Assembly: GCF_933775445.1 (NCBI RefSeq)
Contig: NC_065877.1
Location: 22,506,001-22,570,000, forward strand
Length of the DNA: 64,000 bases
Direction of reading: 5' to 3'
DNA from: Argentina anserina
Taxonomy: Eukaryota; Streptophyta; Magnoliopsida; Rosales; Rosaceae
Shown piece by piece: positions 13,000 to 26,594 of the stretch. Each line of letters opens with the position of its first letter. The stretch's first letter is position 1. The notes beneath the pieces are model-generated. The model saw nothing but the letters and a program-made list of their open reading frames with translations, had not been told where the DNA came from and did no database searches. A program made the position numbers and the translations under genes.

Positions 13000-15118
13000 T
13001 GGGAGAAATGGATTGGTAAAACTCTTCCACCTTCAACAGAATCTGTATGAATTTGGAGATAGTCTGAGATACCCAAATGAGGAAAACCCAGAACTCAGTT
13101 CAAAACTGCTGCCAAACTTGGGTAGAATCAATGAAACCATGCAGGCATAGTAAGAGAGAGGAGCATGATGAAGAGGAAGAAGGGTGGTGTGCAGAGAGAG
13201 AGAGACACAAAGTGATCGAGTGAAGTAAACAAAATTAAGGTAAAAGGTACTTTCAAATTAAACTAAAAGATAGGATAGGGCTTACCCTCTTCTGGATTTG
13301 GGAAGAATTGTAGCCTCTCCTTCTGGCTAAATAACTTGATATCACAAGAAGCTAGGACTCCCTCTCTCTTTCTAATGGCGAAGTGACATAGGCTCTTATA
13401 AGAGTGAAGAAGAGTGAGGGAGGGGGGAGCATGAGAGTGACCGCTGAGAGGGCGACGCGTGGCATGGGATGGTGTGGCCGTTTGTATTTTGTTTTATCAC
13501 GTGTTGGCACCTTTAGATTTTCCCTCCAATAAGATAATTCTTTCTTGAGTGTTGGTTTTGGAGGTATGTGAGTAAAATTCAGAGAATCTCTCGGTGTGTT
13601 CATTATTGGAAGAGTAGGGCTACCTGCACCAAATATTTTAATAAAAAAGTGATTTCAAATTACGTGGCATGCCAATGGCATGTCATCACTTTCAATTATA
13701 TACTTGTCAACTAACCTATCTAATTATTTTAAATTTTCTCATTAACCAAAAATTAATAATAATAATGACCATTAATTAACTTCCTTAACAGAAGAGTTGA
13801 CTAGATGAATCTAGACTCATCAAAATTTTACCAATTTTAAGCGTATTCTAAATTTTAAAACTGAACATCAAGGCTCTTATTGTTTAAATTAGATTATACC
13901 ATCTCTCACATACGTAAAATCTAAACTCATATTTACATTGTATTGTATTTTTTTTTCTAATTTTATTTATTGAATTTTCAGTTTTATTTGTTTTTTTTTT
14001 CAAACAAAACTGAAACGGGTTTCCTAATCTAAACTTTAAAAGAAGGAAATGGAGTTTTGGTGTGTATATATTTATATGTTAGGATCTTGTTCTTTATCTT
14101 CAGTTTTATCAAAATGAATTTTTTATGTTCATTTTTTACTTTTATTTTTAGATTAACAAGCATTTAATAGATTTAGAAATACTGTACATGTTAGAAATTA
14201 TTAAGGTTAGGATGAAGATATGGCACATGCCACATCATTTGGTATAGATTTTGTATATAATTTTTTTGTGTCTAGCATTTTCCGTATTGGAATCCTGAAT
14301 TTTATCACTTTTTTTAAAGGGCTTGTGTGGCTACCTTTAACCCTTAATTAATGAAATTGTCGAATACAAGGGAATGACATGAAGTCTAAACTCCTGAATA
14401 CAAATACTTGAAATAATATCAACAATCTCTACAACACAAATACTCAACGATGCACCAACTAACAAATAATGCACTATTGACTACTCTATTTGCTTTGATA
14501 TAGCGGTGACATACCGAACATATAACTCGACTACTGCAAAGCATAATTACCAATAGCACAACGTTCACACTATGTTGCTGCCAGAAAGTAGATTCGACGA
14601 TACTCAGCTTCACCATGCCACTAGGCGGCAATGACTATTTGACGAAACAAAGAATTTGTTGCTTACCTAAGGCAGACAAGGCACTAAAGTGCACACACAT
14701 GCACGAAACCCGACCAGTCCTAAACTAACATAGAGACTTATTATGCGCATAAAGCGCAACAAAATTAAACAACATAAATAAACATAAAAATTTATTAAAA
14801 TAAAAACTAGGTAAAAGCCAAATAATTGAGCTCAAACCCTTGACAAGGCAGTGGCCCTGTCCAGGCCTGAAGAACCAAGGTCAAATAATACCCAAACTTG
14901 TCGGCCCAAGTCACAAGTTGCAACCCAATCACCGAACCTCCTTGGTCGTCGCAATCCCACCACCTTCATCGAGCCCTTTACACCAACACGTTGTCGTCTT
15001 CCTCAGAGTACTGATGGAAAACATGAGCATGTAGTGCTAAACGACTACACCGACCAACAAAACGATAGGATTTGATCCCACCGTCATAGCAAGCCCACCA
15101 TTCCTTCGGAGTAGAAAC
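13000..15118. other. Upstream region of REC3 and intergenic DNA
   Basis: The first ~600 bp form the 5' UTR and promoter side of the minus-strand REC3-type gene, with GA-rich tracts near 13155-13205. Beyond about 13620 the DNA is AT-rich, without convincing coding content. ORFs here are short and unlike known proteins. Confidence 0.5.
13498..13503. promoter_or_regulatory. G-box (CACGTG) upstream of REC3
   Basis: A perfect palindromic CACGTG lies about 500 bp upstream of the REC3 start codon. G-boxes bind bHLH and bZIP factors, including light- and ABA-response regulators. Functional use here is inference, since a 6-bp site can occur by chance. Confidence 0.35.
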
Positions 15119-15123
15119 CAGTG

Positions 15124-16865
15124 TGATAGGAGCACTTTGTGCGACGTTCTTAACATGTTTTTACCTCCATTCGTAATTTACTTAGCCCTTATTATTGTAG
15201 TATAGAATCATTGAGTCGAGTTAGGAGTCTTTAGTGACGTTCATTCCCTTTTGGTGCTAAAACGGGTGTAAAATGCAGAAATTGTCTAGAGTGCTATAGA
15301 GTAGTATTCCTTGTCGAACTAGGAAACCTAGTTTGGTTAGGATTTTTATTATTCGATATTTTTGTAACATATGTGATTTATATTTATTATTTCCTTTCCT
15401 TATTTTCAGAATTAAATGTGAGATAATGACTTGGAAATTATGGAAAGAAAGAGGAGAAAAAGGAAACAAAAGGAGAAAAAGGAAAGAAGTAATTTTGTTT
15501 CTGAATAAGATGAAAAAGAATAAGTATGCAGCCTCAAAGGAGGGAATGTTCATCCGGCCATTAAATGGAAAGAATAAGAAAAGAAGGAAACAAAAGAAGA
15601 AAAAGGAAGGAGAGAACAAAGAGATAATTCTGAAGAATGCATGTGGTCTAGAAGAAGGGAGAATGCATGTGACCAACAAAGATGATCATCATTCAATCGA
15701 GAAGGAAAGAAAAGAAAAAAAACAAAATACATGGATCAGCCCATTCCAAACCCTTGCAGCCCCTCCTCTCCTCCTTCCTCTATAAAAGGCATGGCCTCCC
15801 TCACAATTCATCATCTCCATTCTCTCACAAACAAAGCCGAATTGCTGCCCAAGAACATCCAGAAAATTCAAGCCAAAAACCTTCATCCATCATCACGGCT
15901 TGGTGCTCATCTTCCTCCTCCACCAATTCGAATTCATCCTTGCTTCATCCTAGAAGGTTTCTAATGTGTGATTCATCCATGACTTGTAATCTTTCTTTTT
16001 ATTTTCTGCAAATTTCGAATTCATTGTATGAATCATTGGATGTTATTTTCGGTTTCATATATGAAGAACATAAATTCAGACTTCTTTGGTTTTATGTTTT
16101 GATTGCATGAACTCATGAAATATGTGTGTGTGTCGTGTGTAGCATCTATGGGCAGTAGGTTTTCGATTTCTATTTAGGTTTTATTTTAATTTATTCCTTG
16201 AATTTGTGCATCTAAATCAATGCTTGAGGAAGCCAAGGCCATGGTTCTCCTAGGGTTGCGATTTAATTCACCAAAGTGTTCATTGATTGAATATGCGCTT
16301 CGTGTTTCAATTATGGATACTTATATAGGGCTGTGATAGTTCTAGGAATTTGTATGTTTAATCAAGATGAGTGACACCATGCTTGTGTAACATGTCTCCA
16401 ATTCGACTTAATGTGCTTATGTGCTACTTTGTTGTTTAACTAGACGTTTCGTTATGTTGAACTTTCTTTAGCATATGTTTAGGATTGAACGCTTCGTTGA
16501 TTCTAAATAATTAAGAAGTCTTAACGATTAGATGAACCGCTTCGGACTCTAATTAGAATTGGAATTGAAATGGACTTAAGAAGAATCGAAAATACTTGCT
16601 GCCTATATGTTATTCTATGCATGTCATACATGTTTCTTGAGTAGAATTCGTGTTTTGGTTATGTGATGAGTGGTTGATCAATTGTATATAAGTAATTTAG
16701 GATTTATTTTAAGTTGTAGTTTTAGAATCCAAATCAAATCCCCCAATAACATGATAAGTGTTGAGGCCCTTTTGATTCCCCGGACTGAACGATCCCTGCT
16801 TATTCTATACTAACGATGATGTTTTTCAAGGTATTTTATAGACGTTCTAACCGAACGCTCTATCA
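15124..16865 (+). mobile_element. Ty3/gypsy (Athila-like) solo LTR, 1742 bp, with 5-bp target duplication
   Basis: The element starts TGATAGGAGC and ends CTCTATCA, so it is bounded by the inverted TGATA/TATCA. It is flanked by a perfect 5-bp duplication CAGTG at 15119-15123 and 16866-16870. Its start (GTGCGACGTT.TTAACATG) and its end (ACTGAACGATCC, then CGCTCTATCA) match the LTR at 29492-31045 in the nested element, so both belong to one family. No internal region is present, so it is the usual product of LTR-LTR recombination. ORFs inside, including a Lys-rich one at 15333-15785, are not retrotransposon genes. Confidence 0.88.
15781..15789 (+). promoter_or_regulatory. TATA box of the solo LTR
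   Basis: TATAAAAGG sits about 660 bp into the LTR, where an LTR promoter is expected. A minus-strand TATATATA-type counterpart lies near 30555-30567 in the sister LTR. Transcription would run rightward into AT-rich intergenic DNA. Activity is not demonstrated. Confidence 0.45.
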
Positions 16866-16870
16866 CAGTG

Positions 16871-19800
16871 TTATAACACTATCCATATTCCTAGATGACA
16901 TTGCGATACGACAAAGACCCAATCCACCACTAAGCTACAACCTCTTCTTCAAAACAGAAAAGAAGAAGTATTACCCCTACTAAGCAGATCCATTGACCCA
17001 AAGACAGGCCTACAACACGAACCTCTTGTTGAACCACGCACATCGTGCGCTAACGAGGCCAAAGGCTGTCACCAATGCCGGCCCAGTCGGACAGGAACAA
17101 AGGAGGCAACAACGTTCTCTTGTTTAGTATTTTTATCTTTTTTTTTCACATTTTTAGTGTTCACCAGTGTTTGTAATGTAGTCATTTAAACTATTTAAAA
17201 AGACGCCGGGAGAGAGAAGGTTTGGGAATTTAACCCTACATCATTTTTAGGAAAATTGACTAATCAACATTGGGAATTTGATTTTCAACCAGTAATGAAG
17301 TAATTGTTTGAAAAAATAAAGCATTGGGACTTTGAGATTCCCCTTTGAATTGTATTAAAAGTAAAATATACATATGTATAATTATATGGAATATGCCAAT
17401 CCCGAAATTGCTATTCACAACCACTTTTCTTATTCTATCACTAGAAATTAATTGGATTTACAAATTTATCCTTCAACAGTTCAACTAAGCTTTATAATTG
17501 ATTATCATTATGGAGGGGTATGTGAATAAGGTGTATGAATAGTAAAACCCATTATATAATATGTTATATATGGTTCTCTGTGTCGGGTTATGATGATCTG
17601 GTCGGTTTTCCATCCGGATCCCCAGAGCCAGTTTTATTTTGTTAATAACGGTACAACATAGTTTTCTTCACGTTAATGTGAGATTTCTTATTCGTTATGG
17701 ATGACGTGATTTTTGCACATATTAACACTATACGTGACCCCTTAAAAGTATTCAGATTAGGAAAAGAACTCTTAGACAGTCAAAATTTATAGATTGGCTA
17801 ACGTGCAGTTGGACTAGACTAAAGAAGTTAGAAAATTTGGGACTGTTCTTAATTAAATTGTAATTGAAGACTTAGATGACTTAGATTTCGAAGTGATAAA
17901 CTGAATTTAATTTTAAGTTGCTCATACAATGTGTGTACTCAATTAAGTTTAGCTTTGCACTACTTGTACGTACCATGTACACACTAACAACTTTACATAG
18001 ACGATAATTTTCTAAAGTTGAGTTGAGCCACATAGAATAATCTTGATGCGTAGAAGTACACATGCCAACAGTAAAGAGCATGCATGCTCTACCTAGCAGT
18101 GTTATTGCAGAAGAGCATCTGCAACATATTATAGAGAAATAAATTATAAGATATTTAAAAAAATTCTTGTCAAATTTCAACAATTTCTCTATTTTACATA
18201 TTCACTATTTATTATTATAATACAAAATTAACACCTTCATTTATTAATATAATAAAATAATCTCAATTTAATAGAAATTAATTGAAGAGAGATAATGCAT
18301 ATACCCATGTCAATAATGTCTCTATTTTCCAAGCCGTTGAGATTGAGAGAAAAGTGGTGGGAGACATATTGGGAGTGTTAAAACATTTATGATTGTTATT
18401 TTGCAAATTTTTTTAGAGAATTTATAAATTTGGAGAATGAAACACTCTCTCATCTCTTTCTTTATTTTGCATGAGGAGATGAAAAAACTATTGAAGTGAA
18501 ACACCTTATTTTCTCCAAAATGCAGAAGTTGTTGAAAATGCTCTAAGAACTTAAATTCAGGACTTTATGTAACTAAATGCAACTGCAGTCAACAAAACTC
18601 GAATCTCGTCAATGATTACTACCCTCGTTCTCCTCTTGATCAAATATATACTAACGATTAAACACTTGAACCATTCCTTCTACATAACACTTAACATAAA
18701 GTATTAGTTGCTAAGATCTTATATGTTTTTTTAGTATATAACGCATAGTCTTAAATATATGTGAAAATTTCATGTACATCATGAACACGCTCACGCCCAT
18801 TTCATAGGGCAACGATAATGAGAGCGCACGAACTAATTAAAAAACTAGAAAAACAAATAAAACTAAAATCACTAATTTTTTTACTAAATCTATGACGAAA
18901 TCCACTGCAATCCGCTCATCGGTAACTATAACCAAAGCCTTTGTCAATATCAACTAACTTAGTTGGAGTAACTATAAACCGAGATATGGGCTCCTGACTC
19001 AATAGAGTTAGAATTCCAAATTTTCCAACACTCGTCACCTGGGTCTCAAATGCCAACTAAGAAGTGATTGGAACCTGAAGACACAACCCAACACCCCCAA
19101 GCCCCATCCGAACTAGGCCCCCAAGAAAGGGCAGCCTAATTGTTTTGACCACCTAAACTGGGCATCTGTGCAACAACAATCTGGCCAACACCACCACCAG
19201 CCTCCGGCGAAGCGACGCGGCACTCCATCGGCCTCACTCTAGGCTTTGACACGCACCGCCTACCACCACAAGGCCACCAAACTGGGGTCCAAGGCCGAGC
19301 GCTACTTCCACCGGAACACCACCCGAGACCACAGTAGAACCATCCTATTTGGATATGCAGAAAGTTGACCTGGATCCCAAAGCCTTATTGGATCCCTCAA
19401 AGCGGGCAATGTGAGGCCTAAGCCAGAGACCCGGCAAACAAAGTGTGCCGCGCACCACTGTTGTTGCAACGATGTTCCTTGAGCCTTATACCCAAGATTC
19501 ACCAGAGTAGATCGCCAACTCTCAAGGCTAGCAAAAATCCGACAGAAGAGGGAGAAGACAATCTAGAAAGGAGAAACTAAAGGATCTTACGATCGAAATC
19601 AGAGATTTAGTGCCGCAAACGGTCCCTGGGTCAAAACCTAGGGTTGGCCGCCAATTGAGGAAGGAGAGAATGCTCCGCATTTTTTAAAACCGTTATGATC
19701 TTATATTTTGACAAAAGTCGACATAAAAAAAAATATATGTCGACGCCCCAAATAATCAAATAATGGTGTCGTGATCGATCAACCTAGTACAAACGTACAC

Positions 19801-20635
19801 GTACGGCACCCCAACTTGCCATTTTGGTTGAAGCTTCATTCCTCTCTGCCACTAAAGTATACTACCTAATTGACCAATTAAGATCAATCGGGAAAGTCAA
19901 AGCATTGGAACCTCCAATATCACAAATAAGACGAAACCATTGTAATCGAAAAAAATAACACTAATTAACTTACTTAATTAGCAAGACTACTTCTACCATG
20001 CACTGGAATGCACGTACACGATCGATGTGTAGTGCTTTATATACTTCTAATAATTTAGAGACTACTCCTGTTCCAAACGAGCTCATACAGTAAGACTTCA
20101 CATGAATATGACTATATGAGAGACAAATTAACCATTGTTCTTCTGTAACGATTCTGCATACTAAAGATATGGAACTAATGGAAGGCTTCAGTACTCTTTT
20201 CATTTCTTTTTCCTTTGATATGATGTACGTAGAATCCTGCAACAATCTTTCTGGGTGTTTTCAATTGTTTTATTCTTCGGTGTCAGGCCGATTAACTTGG
20301 ACACCAAATTCTTCGTTGCCTCTGACCAGCATTTTTTTTTTTGCTGCTTATTTGATTGGCATGGATTTTAATAGAAACATACATCTGTACAAAACAATAT
20401 TGTTGTGGAAGATAATAAATTCCAATGAAATTTCTTGTGCTTTCTCTATATATACTGGGTTTAGGATCTGTGCTGAACCCCTACTCAGCTAATATATTGA
20501 AAAATCGCAACTAAGTATATGGGTAATTAATGAAGAAGATACTGTACTACTGTAGTAGGATTTGCACTCAACATACAATTAGTGAGCTAATCAGGTCGAT
20601 AATCCGTGCTTAAACAAAGAGAGGCTTTACAGCTG
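16871..20635. other. Gene-free, repeat-derived intergenic DNA
   Basis: No coding region supported. A GC-richer block at about 19050-19690, read on the minus strand, starts with a cap of CCTAGGTTTTGACCC-like sequence and looks like the 5' leader of a plant LINE, but carries no ORF of note. The remainder is AT-rich. Confidence 0.4.
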
Positions 20636-20686
20636 CTTTTAGCTTTTGGTTTTTGGCTTTTGGCTTTTGGCTTTTGGCTTTTGGAT
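20636..20686. repeat. TTTTGGC heptamer microsatellite
   Basis: About six imperfect to perfect tandem copies of the 7-bp unit TTTTGGC. The minus-strand ORF through it (repeated PKAKSQK) is a by-product of the repeat. Confidence 0.85.
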
Positions 20687-20789
20687 TAGTAAAAAACGAA
20701 TTAGGTGATCCATCGATCGATGATCCTGATGCGAACAAAAAGATGGCATATCCTGTGAAAAATCTGGAAAAGAGTGTTGAAAAAATAGT

Positions 20790-21780
20790 GAATTTCACTA
20801 TTTATTATAAATCAATTTAATTAAAGGAATTAAGTGGACACACTTAAGATTTGTAAGATAAATATGAGCTTGTGTTATTCGGTGTAAGAGCTACAAAATA
20901 ATATATTTATATGCTTAAATTGGTTATGGTGTAATAATAAATTGTCACTCAAAACATGAAATTATTTGAATTCCGGAATGTGTAATAATTGAACAACTTT
21001 GAATTCGTAATGTTAGATTCAATAAGATTAAATTCTATAACGACAGGTTTAATGAGATTGAATTATGTAACAGTCGACTTCATTGTGTAACAATCGTAAC
21101 GTACAAAATGAAATTCATTGAGGTAATGGTCGTAATGTATGGAAATTCATTACGTAACCGTCGTAACAGTCGTAACGTATGAAAATTCATTACGTAACCG
21201 CTGTAACTTATGATGATAAGAAATTCATTTATGAATTCATGACAATACATTTAGTCATCAAATTTACTCTCTATAAATAAGTAAATAACGACTAATTCCC
21301 TCATTCAGACAATCAAATTCACAACGAGATTGATAATCATAACGTGAGATCACAAACACTACTCTCTCCTCTCTCTAAAGTTCGTTCTTTGCTCTTTTGT
21401 TTTGGTGATAGAAAATGTTCATTTCAGTTTGCTAGTATTCATGTAGCAGTGCAGATTCAAATATTTGCAAGTTGTTGTATCGTGGGAGACTAGCGTCATT
21501 TAGTCCTTGCACCGGTAGAAGCGGCATAATTGTCTTAAGGACAATGTGTGATACACACGACTCGATTTTCCACTTCTCTGCCGATTTGTTCAATAGTGGT
21601 TGAGTTATCACTTACAATTTTCTTAATTATGTATTTTTGTTCTCGCATAATTATTTTCTTATTTATATTTATTTCAAAATTTAATTTATTATTTATATTT
21701 GCAATATCGCCCCATTTTTCTAACAAAGAGTTGAGAAAGTTTCTCAACCTCTCACTAAGAACAATAACTTTTTAGAAAAG
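20790..21780 (+). mobile_element. Probable Ty1/copia-type LTR remnant
   Basis: The layout resembles a plant copia LTR: an upstream region with tandem repeats of a CGTAACGTA/TTCATTACGTAAC unit (about 21025-21205), a TATA-like CTATAAATAAG at about 21273, a transcript leader, and a TTGTCTTAAGGACAATGTG block near 21530. No partner LTR, primer-binding site or polyprotein was found, and the ends and target duplication could not be defined. Confidence 0.4.
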
Positions 21781-21834
21781 TAGCGACTATTTGTTTTATT
21801 TTTATCCTTACCTTACGATAAGCTTCACAACACT

Positions 21835-22583
21835 ACAAGTATGGGGCTCTCTCCTAGCCGCTTGAGTGAAAAACCAAATATAGCATCCCTGTCTTGCGGC
21901 AAGCCTTTCGGCGTCGCCGGACAGGCAAAGGAGGGCCCTTATGGGTCTAGATAGTGCTTGAGAGAGGGGAATCCAAGGTCGTTGTTGCATCTAGATCTCC
22001 CTAGATTGTTGCTTTCCTGTTGGCGCACGATGGTGCAAGCGTGGAGGCTGCAGGAACATGAAGGAATCTCAGATTTGATCAAGACTGATCTGACATGAAT
22101 AAAATCTTCATGACTTGATTTGGGTTTGTGTTGTCTTGATGGTGATGGGGTCATTGCTTGATTGCTCAATCCATACATGGGTAGTGAAGCTTGGTCTCCA
22201 TGACGCGGTGGAGAGACGGCAGTAGCGGTGGTTGTTTCGGTAGCATCAAGTTTTTTGTGGGTCAACAACGGCGACTCTGTCGGGGTGGTGCAACAAGGTT
22301 GGCGGCTCTGGTTTCCTCTTGCTAGGGTTTCTTAGTTTGGATTTTGTATTTTGGCCCATAGTTTTTCTTTTATTTTATTTTATTTTTCTCTAATAATGCT
22401 CATCCTTTCGGGTGAATTATTGTAATGGATCTCAACCTTGTATTGCGTTTTAGTTTTATATTATCTAGTAGGTAGAGCCTGCTATGGGTGGCTTGTCACT
22501 CTTTGCATGATCCTTGTGATCGTAGAGCCTTGTGCTCCTAGTGACTTAATGCCAAATGAATTCGTTTCATTCCCCTAAAAAAG
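21835..22583 (+). mobile_element. Possible 5'-truncated LINE 3' end
   Basis: A GC-balanced stretch unlike its AT-rich flanks. It ends in a TGAATTCGTTTCATTCCCC-type tail followed by a short A-run, typical of plant LINE 3' ends. No reverse transcriptase is encoded. Class assignment is inference. Confidence 0.3.
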
Positions 22584-23039
22584 TGTAGTAGAATTTGCAG
22601 CTAATTTTATAGAAAGTTAGAAACATCGATCTTGTGCTTTCTATTACCTAAATGCCTATATATGTAGCGGACAAGATGATCGAATTGGAATTTGGAAAAT
22701 TGGAAAGGTATGATACATATATTTTGGAGTTTGGAAAGCATTTCTATGATACATGCAAGAATATATATACAGTACATGCTTAACAAATTTTCAATTAATT
22801 GATATTGCATGCTATGCTTATGTTCCAACAGAGACCGAGATACCGTTAGAAATATGGACAATATGGATGTATAAATTAGGGACATGAATAAGACAATAAG
22901 TGTCACTAATTCTATTAATTTGGGGACATATTTTAATAAGTGTGCCCATTGAAAGAGAAAAAGCACATATAGCTCATAAATGCCCCATTTTTATAACTTT
23001 ATACGGATGCCTTCTCTTTTTCTCTAACAGTGCATACCA
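22584..23039. other. AT-rich intergenic DNA
   Basis: No supported feature. Short ORFs on both strands show no recognisable domain. Confidence 0.4.
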
Positions 23040-23610
23040 ATACGGAGTTCTTGTGTATAATCTCGTCTCAGAGACGCACACGACTAAACCCCTCTCTCTC
23101 TCTCTCTCTCACACACCAGATCTGCCACTACCCTCTCAAGCAAAGACCCCATGGCATCTTCCTTCATATTTGTATCACCGCCGACAGTAGGCCTTTATCG
23201 CTCTCTCAATTTCTCTTGAAACTGAAACACCCATATGGATACTTGTCCCCTACTTCAATCACTTCCTCAGTTATTGATTGTGTGAAACTGAAGGGGTGAG
23301 TTTCAGTTTAATTGTCAAGGGTGGGAAGTTTGAGCGTCACTTCCAGCTCGTCATCGCCTCCCACTAAACCCTCCGCGCCGATGCTGCTCTTCGACCTCAA
23401 TTTCACGACCTTAATTCTTGATTTGCTAACAAGGTAAATTGCAGTTCTCGATTTCTCAACATTGGGCTTTCACTCGATTTCAATTTTAGGGTGCGATTTT
23501 TTATTCTTCAAGTTAGTTTAGGTTCGAAATCCTTTGTTTGAATTCATTAGTTAGAGATGGATTAAAACGTATTATGGGTTTCAATTTTTTTTTGCTAACT
23601 CAATTAGTTT
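23040..23610 (+). other. Transcript-leader-like remnant of a host gene
   Basis: A pyrimidine-rich CT repeat (about 23088-23110) is followed by ATG at 23151 with MASSFIFVSPPTVGLYRS, a Ser/Pro-rich start like a plastid transit peptide, but a TGA follows after about 22 codons. A possible donor (AACAAG/GTAAATT) lies at about 23432. The large gypsy element begins at 23611, so this may be the 5' part of a destroyed gene whose later exon-like pieces lie near 34104 and 36100. I cannot name the gene. Confidence 0.3.
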
Positions 23611-25773
23611 TGTTACTACCCGAATCTTTTTACCTTTTTCCCATGTTGAGAACGACTCTCAAAATTGACTTTTCAATGCGTATATTTTTCGAAAAAACTT
23701 CATTTATGAAAATTGCAGGAATCGTCGATGCTTTTTTTCTTTCTAAAAATAAGAAATCCGAATTTGATTATCGTTTGAAAAAATATATATAGAGGAAGAA
23801 TAAGAAATATTTTTTATTAAACGTGTTTCTTCATTTTCATTTTGACCACGTTTTCATATTTTATCATACTAATTTCTACTCTACCTTTCCAGAGTTCATT
23901 TTCTACGAATTCGTAGACATGCGGCATGCCTAAATCAGAGTTCGTATGTAAAAGTTATGAATCAAAAAGTATATTTAAGATTTTTTGAAATTTAATATAA
24001 ATATGGAGTTTTAACGAGAGAAAATGAGAATTTCGGAAATTTGAAATTCTTCCCGCCACTGTTCACAAAAGACCCCAAAACTTTCTCCAGGGCCGATCTT
24101 CGCCGTCCGACCACCGGTCCCATTCGCTCGGCATTGCCATTTCCCGTCGATTGGTACTGGTCACATGTCGCGCCGACCGCCGTGCGAGGTGCAACAACAA
24201 CCACAAGATCCGGCAGAAGTCAATGTCGTCGTGCGACCTCTTTCTGGCGACTCCGGAGCTCGGGATTGCTACTATTCGACGTTATCCTTCATTCTATGCA
24301 TGATTCGATCGGAGTTGGGCAACGAATCGAGTTATATCACGATCTTGAATTCGGTGCACTGTTTCGATCTTCCTCTGCATTTTCTGGCCATTTCCCAGCC
24401 GATTTAGGATTTGACTCACACGTGAAAAATGTTTGTTTTCTAATTATCTACAACTTTCATGTTGGGGTCGAGTTTATTTGGAGAGGTTGTAGAGTGGATT
24501 TGATGTCTTAACTCTTATATTTGATTATCGTATGAGGTTGTGGATTTAGATTATCGTTATAAGGAATAATGTGTTATTACTGTAGGCTTTGAGTTCATTT
24601 AATGTTGGTTGTGATGTGTTTGTATCGATTGATAGGTATGTGTTAAAAAAGTGATTGTTATGATTAATAATGGATGTTGTGTTGTGTGTTTGATGAGTGA
24701 TGTTTATGATATTAATTATTTGTGTCGGTTGTAATGTTGTGTTTGTGATATACGAATCAGAATGGTTATGAGGTTTGCGTTGTTATGGTGAGTGTGGTAG
24801 GTTTGTGGTAAATGTGAGGGTTTGTGATATCGGCATTTATCCTTGATAGTTGGCGGTTGTGGGTTATGTGGTTATAGCTGGTTGTAGTGTTTGGCTTGGT
24901 GAATTATTGAATTACGAATGGCTTGATCTATTTTCAAAAGGGTACGTATGCAGCCCGACTAAGGTTTCGTTGCAGCCACCTTTATTTTAGATTAGATATC
25001 AGTTAGCTTATCTGTGTTGATGAATGAGATTTTGTGGGTTATTGTATCGGTTCTGGCATTATGGTTGTATATTTGTTTACGAGTGAGACTCGGGGTATGT
25101 TATGGGGCTTACGGCGGATCCTTTGAGGTTAGTGGATAGAATTAAGAAGAGAGTGGATGAGCCAGTAAAATCGTGGAGAGAGTGGATGAACCGATACACC
25201 CGAGAGAGAGAGTGTGTGGATGAACCGGTAGAACTGAGAATAGAGGATGAACCGGAAACGGTGTTGATATTACCGAGTCACTAGAAGAGAGGAGATGTAT
25301 TAGCAGACTCCCGATAGAGATTTAGAAATGAGAGAACTGGTGACTCGTCAAATGTCGTGTGTTCTCGTAATTATTTCCCGAGTGGACGTTGGTTTAGATA
25401 TAATTTACACGGTTCCTTGTTTATATAATGTGGTTTGATTATCATTGGCCATGTCGTCTTAGTGGGTTGGGCGGTTGCAGTATAAGACAAGCTACGAGCT
25501 CTAGAGGTCCAATGTGATTAGGTAACGAAAATTGCATACTCTGTCATACTTTTTGAATTATATTTATAAATTGTGATTGTGGAGTTGGAAATTTGGGGAG
25601 CATGGTGGCTCCAGGTGTCAAGGTTGGATTTAAGATATTTGGAGTGTCTTTTGTGAAGATATGGTTGGCTACTTTCAGGGGAGACTGCCGAAATTTTTGA
25701 CATATCTCCTTTGACAGTGGTATCCACACTATTTACCTCGATATTAGGGTATATTATGTGGCCGGTCTTGTCA
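23611..25773 (+). repeat. 5' LTR of the outer gypsy element (2163 bp)
   Basis: Starts TGTTAC and ends TTGTCA, immediately before the primer-binding site. It matches the 3' LTR, for example at CCCATGTTGAGA near the start and at GGCTACTTTCAG.GGAGACT near the end. Confidence 0.85.
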
Positions 25774-25775
25774 GT

Positions 25776-25787
25776 TGGTATCAGAGC
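25776..25787 (+). promoter_or_regulatory. Primer-binding site (TGGTATCAGAGC) of the outer gypsy element
   Basis: TGGTATCAGAGC is complementary to the 3' end of initiator tRNA-Met with its CCA, the common primer site of plant LTR elements. It lies 3 nt after the 5' LTR. Confidence 0.85.
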
Positions 25788-26582
25788 ATTAGGTCCTTGA
25801 TTACTGTCAAGATTGTTAGCTATTCGACTATGCCTTCAGTACTTTGACCTCACCTCCTGCTTCTCGGATAGTGAAGGTATGTTATTGCAAACACTTTTTC
25901 TATACGTATCGATGTGATACCATCGATTATTTAGAGTTGGATTTGAGTTGGGAACTCTTACGAGAAAATGTTTTCGCATTGACTCGAGAAGTGTTCTGAG
26001 TTTTAGCTGGTTTATTGTGTGGAGTAATAAGAGCTGTACATATTTCCATATGTCTTACAATTCCTGTATTTTGTGACACTTTTTATTGGATCGTAGTATG
26101 GTGGGACCACTTGCTCATTTAATTGTGACCTAGGAGGTCATGATCTTTATGGACAGGTGACATTTTCGATCGAGGCTAAATGATCTTGAGAATTAGACTA
26201 TTGGGTAATATATATTTTTGCTGATTCTTCGTGGGACGAGGTGTTGAGGGTAACTTCCCTGCTATTTTGTCACTTCGGAAAAGGTAATGGTTGAGTGTGG
26301 TATTTCCGACGAGTCCTTATTTGAATTAATTTCTTAGCGCTTACAATGTGAGCTTTCACGATTATTCGACAAGTCATCAGGATTTTCGTTATCGGTTGGG
26401 TTTAGAAGATCTAATCCCTAAACATCGACCAACATATAATTCTATTTAATTTACCATCGTGTATGTGATGTTAGTGAGCCACAAGGGAAGAGAGGCTACT
26501 AGGGAGATGTAGGGTTAGATGAGACAATATTATCCTACTCTCTTTTGTCATGTAGGTAAATTTCGAGGGCGAAATTTTTATA

Positions 26583-26594
26583 AGGAGAGGAGAA
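26583..26594 (+). promoter_or_regulatory. Polypurine tract of the outer gypsy element
   Basis: AGGAGAGGAGAA directly precedes the TGTTAC start of the 3' LTR, the expected place for plus-strand priming. Confidence 0.8.

Noticed and set aside
15333..15785. A 150-residue Lys-rich ORF.
   Set aside because: It lies wholly inside the solo LTR in a purine-rich tract, with no homology to gag or pol.
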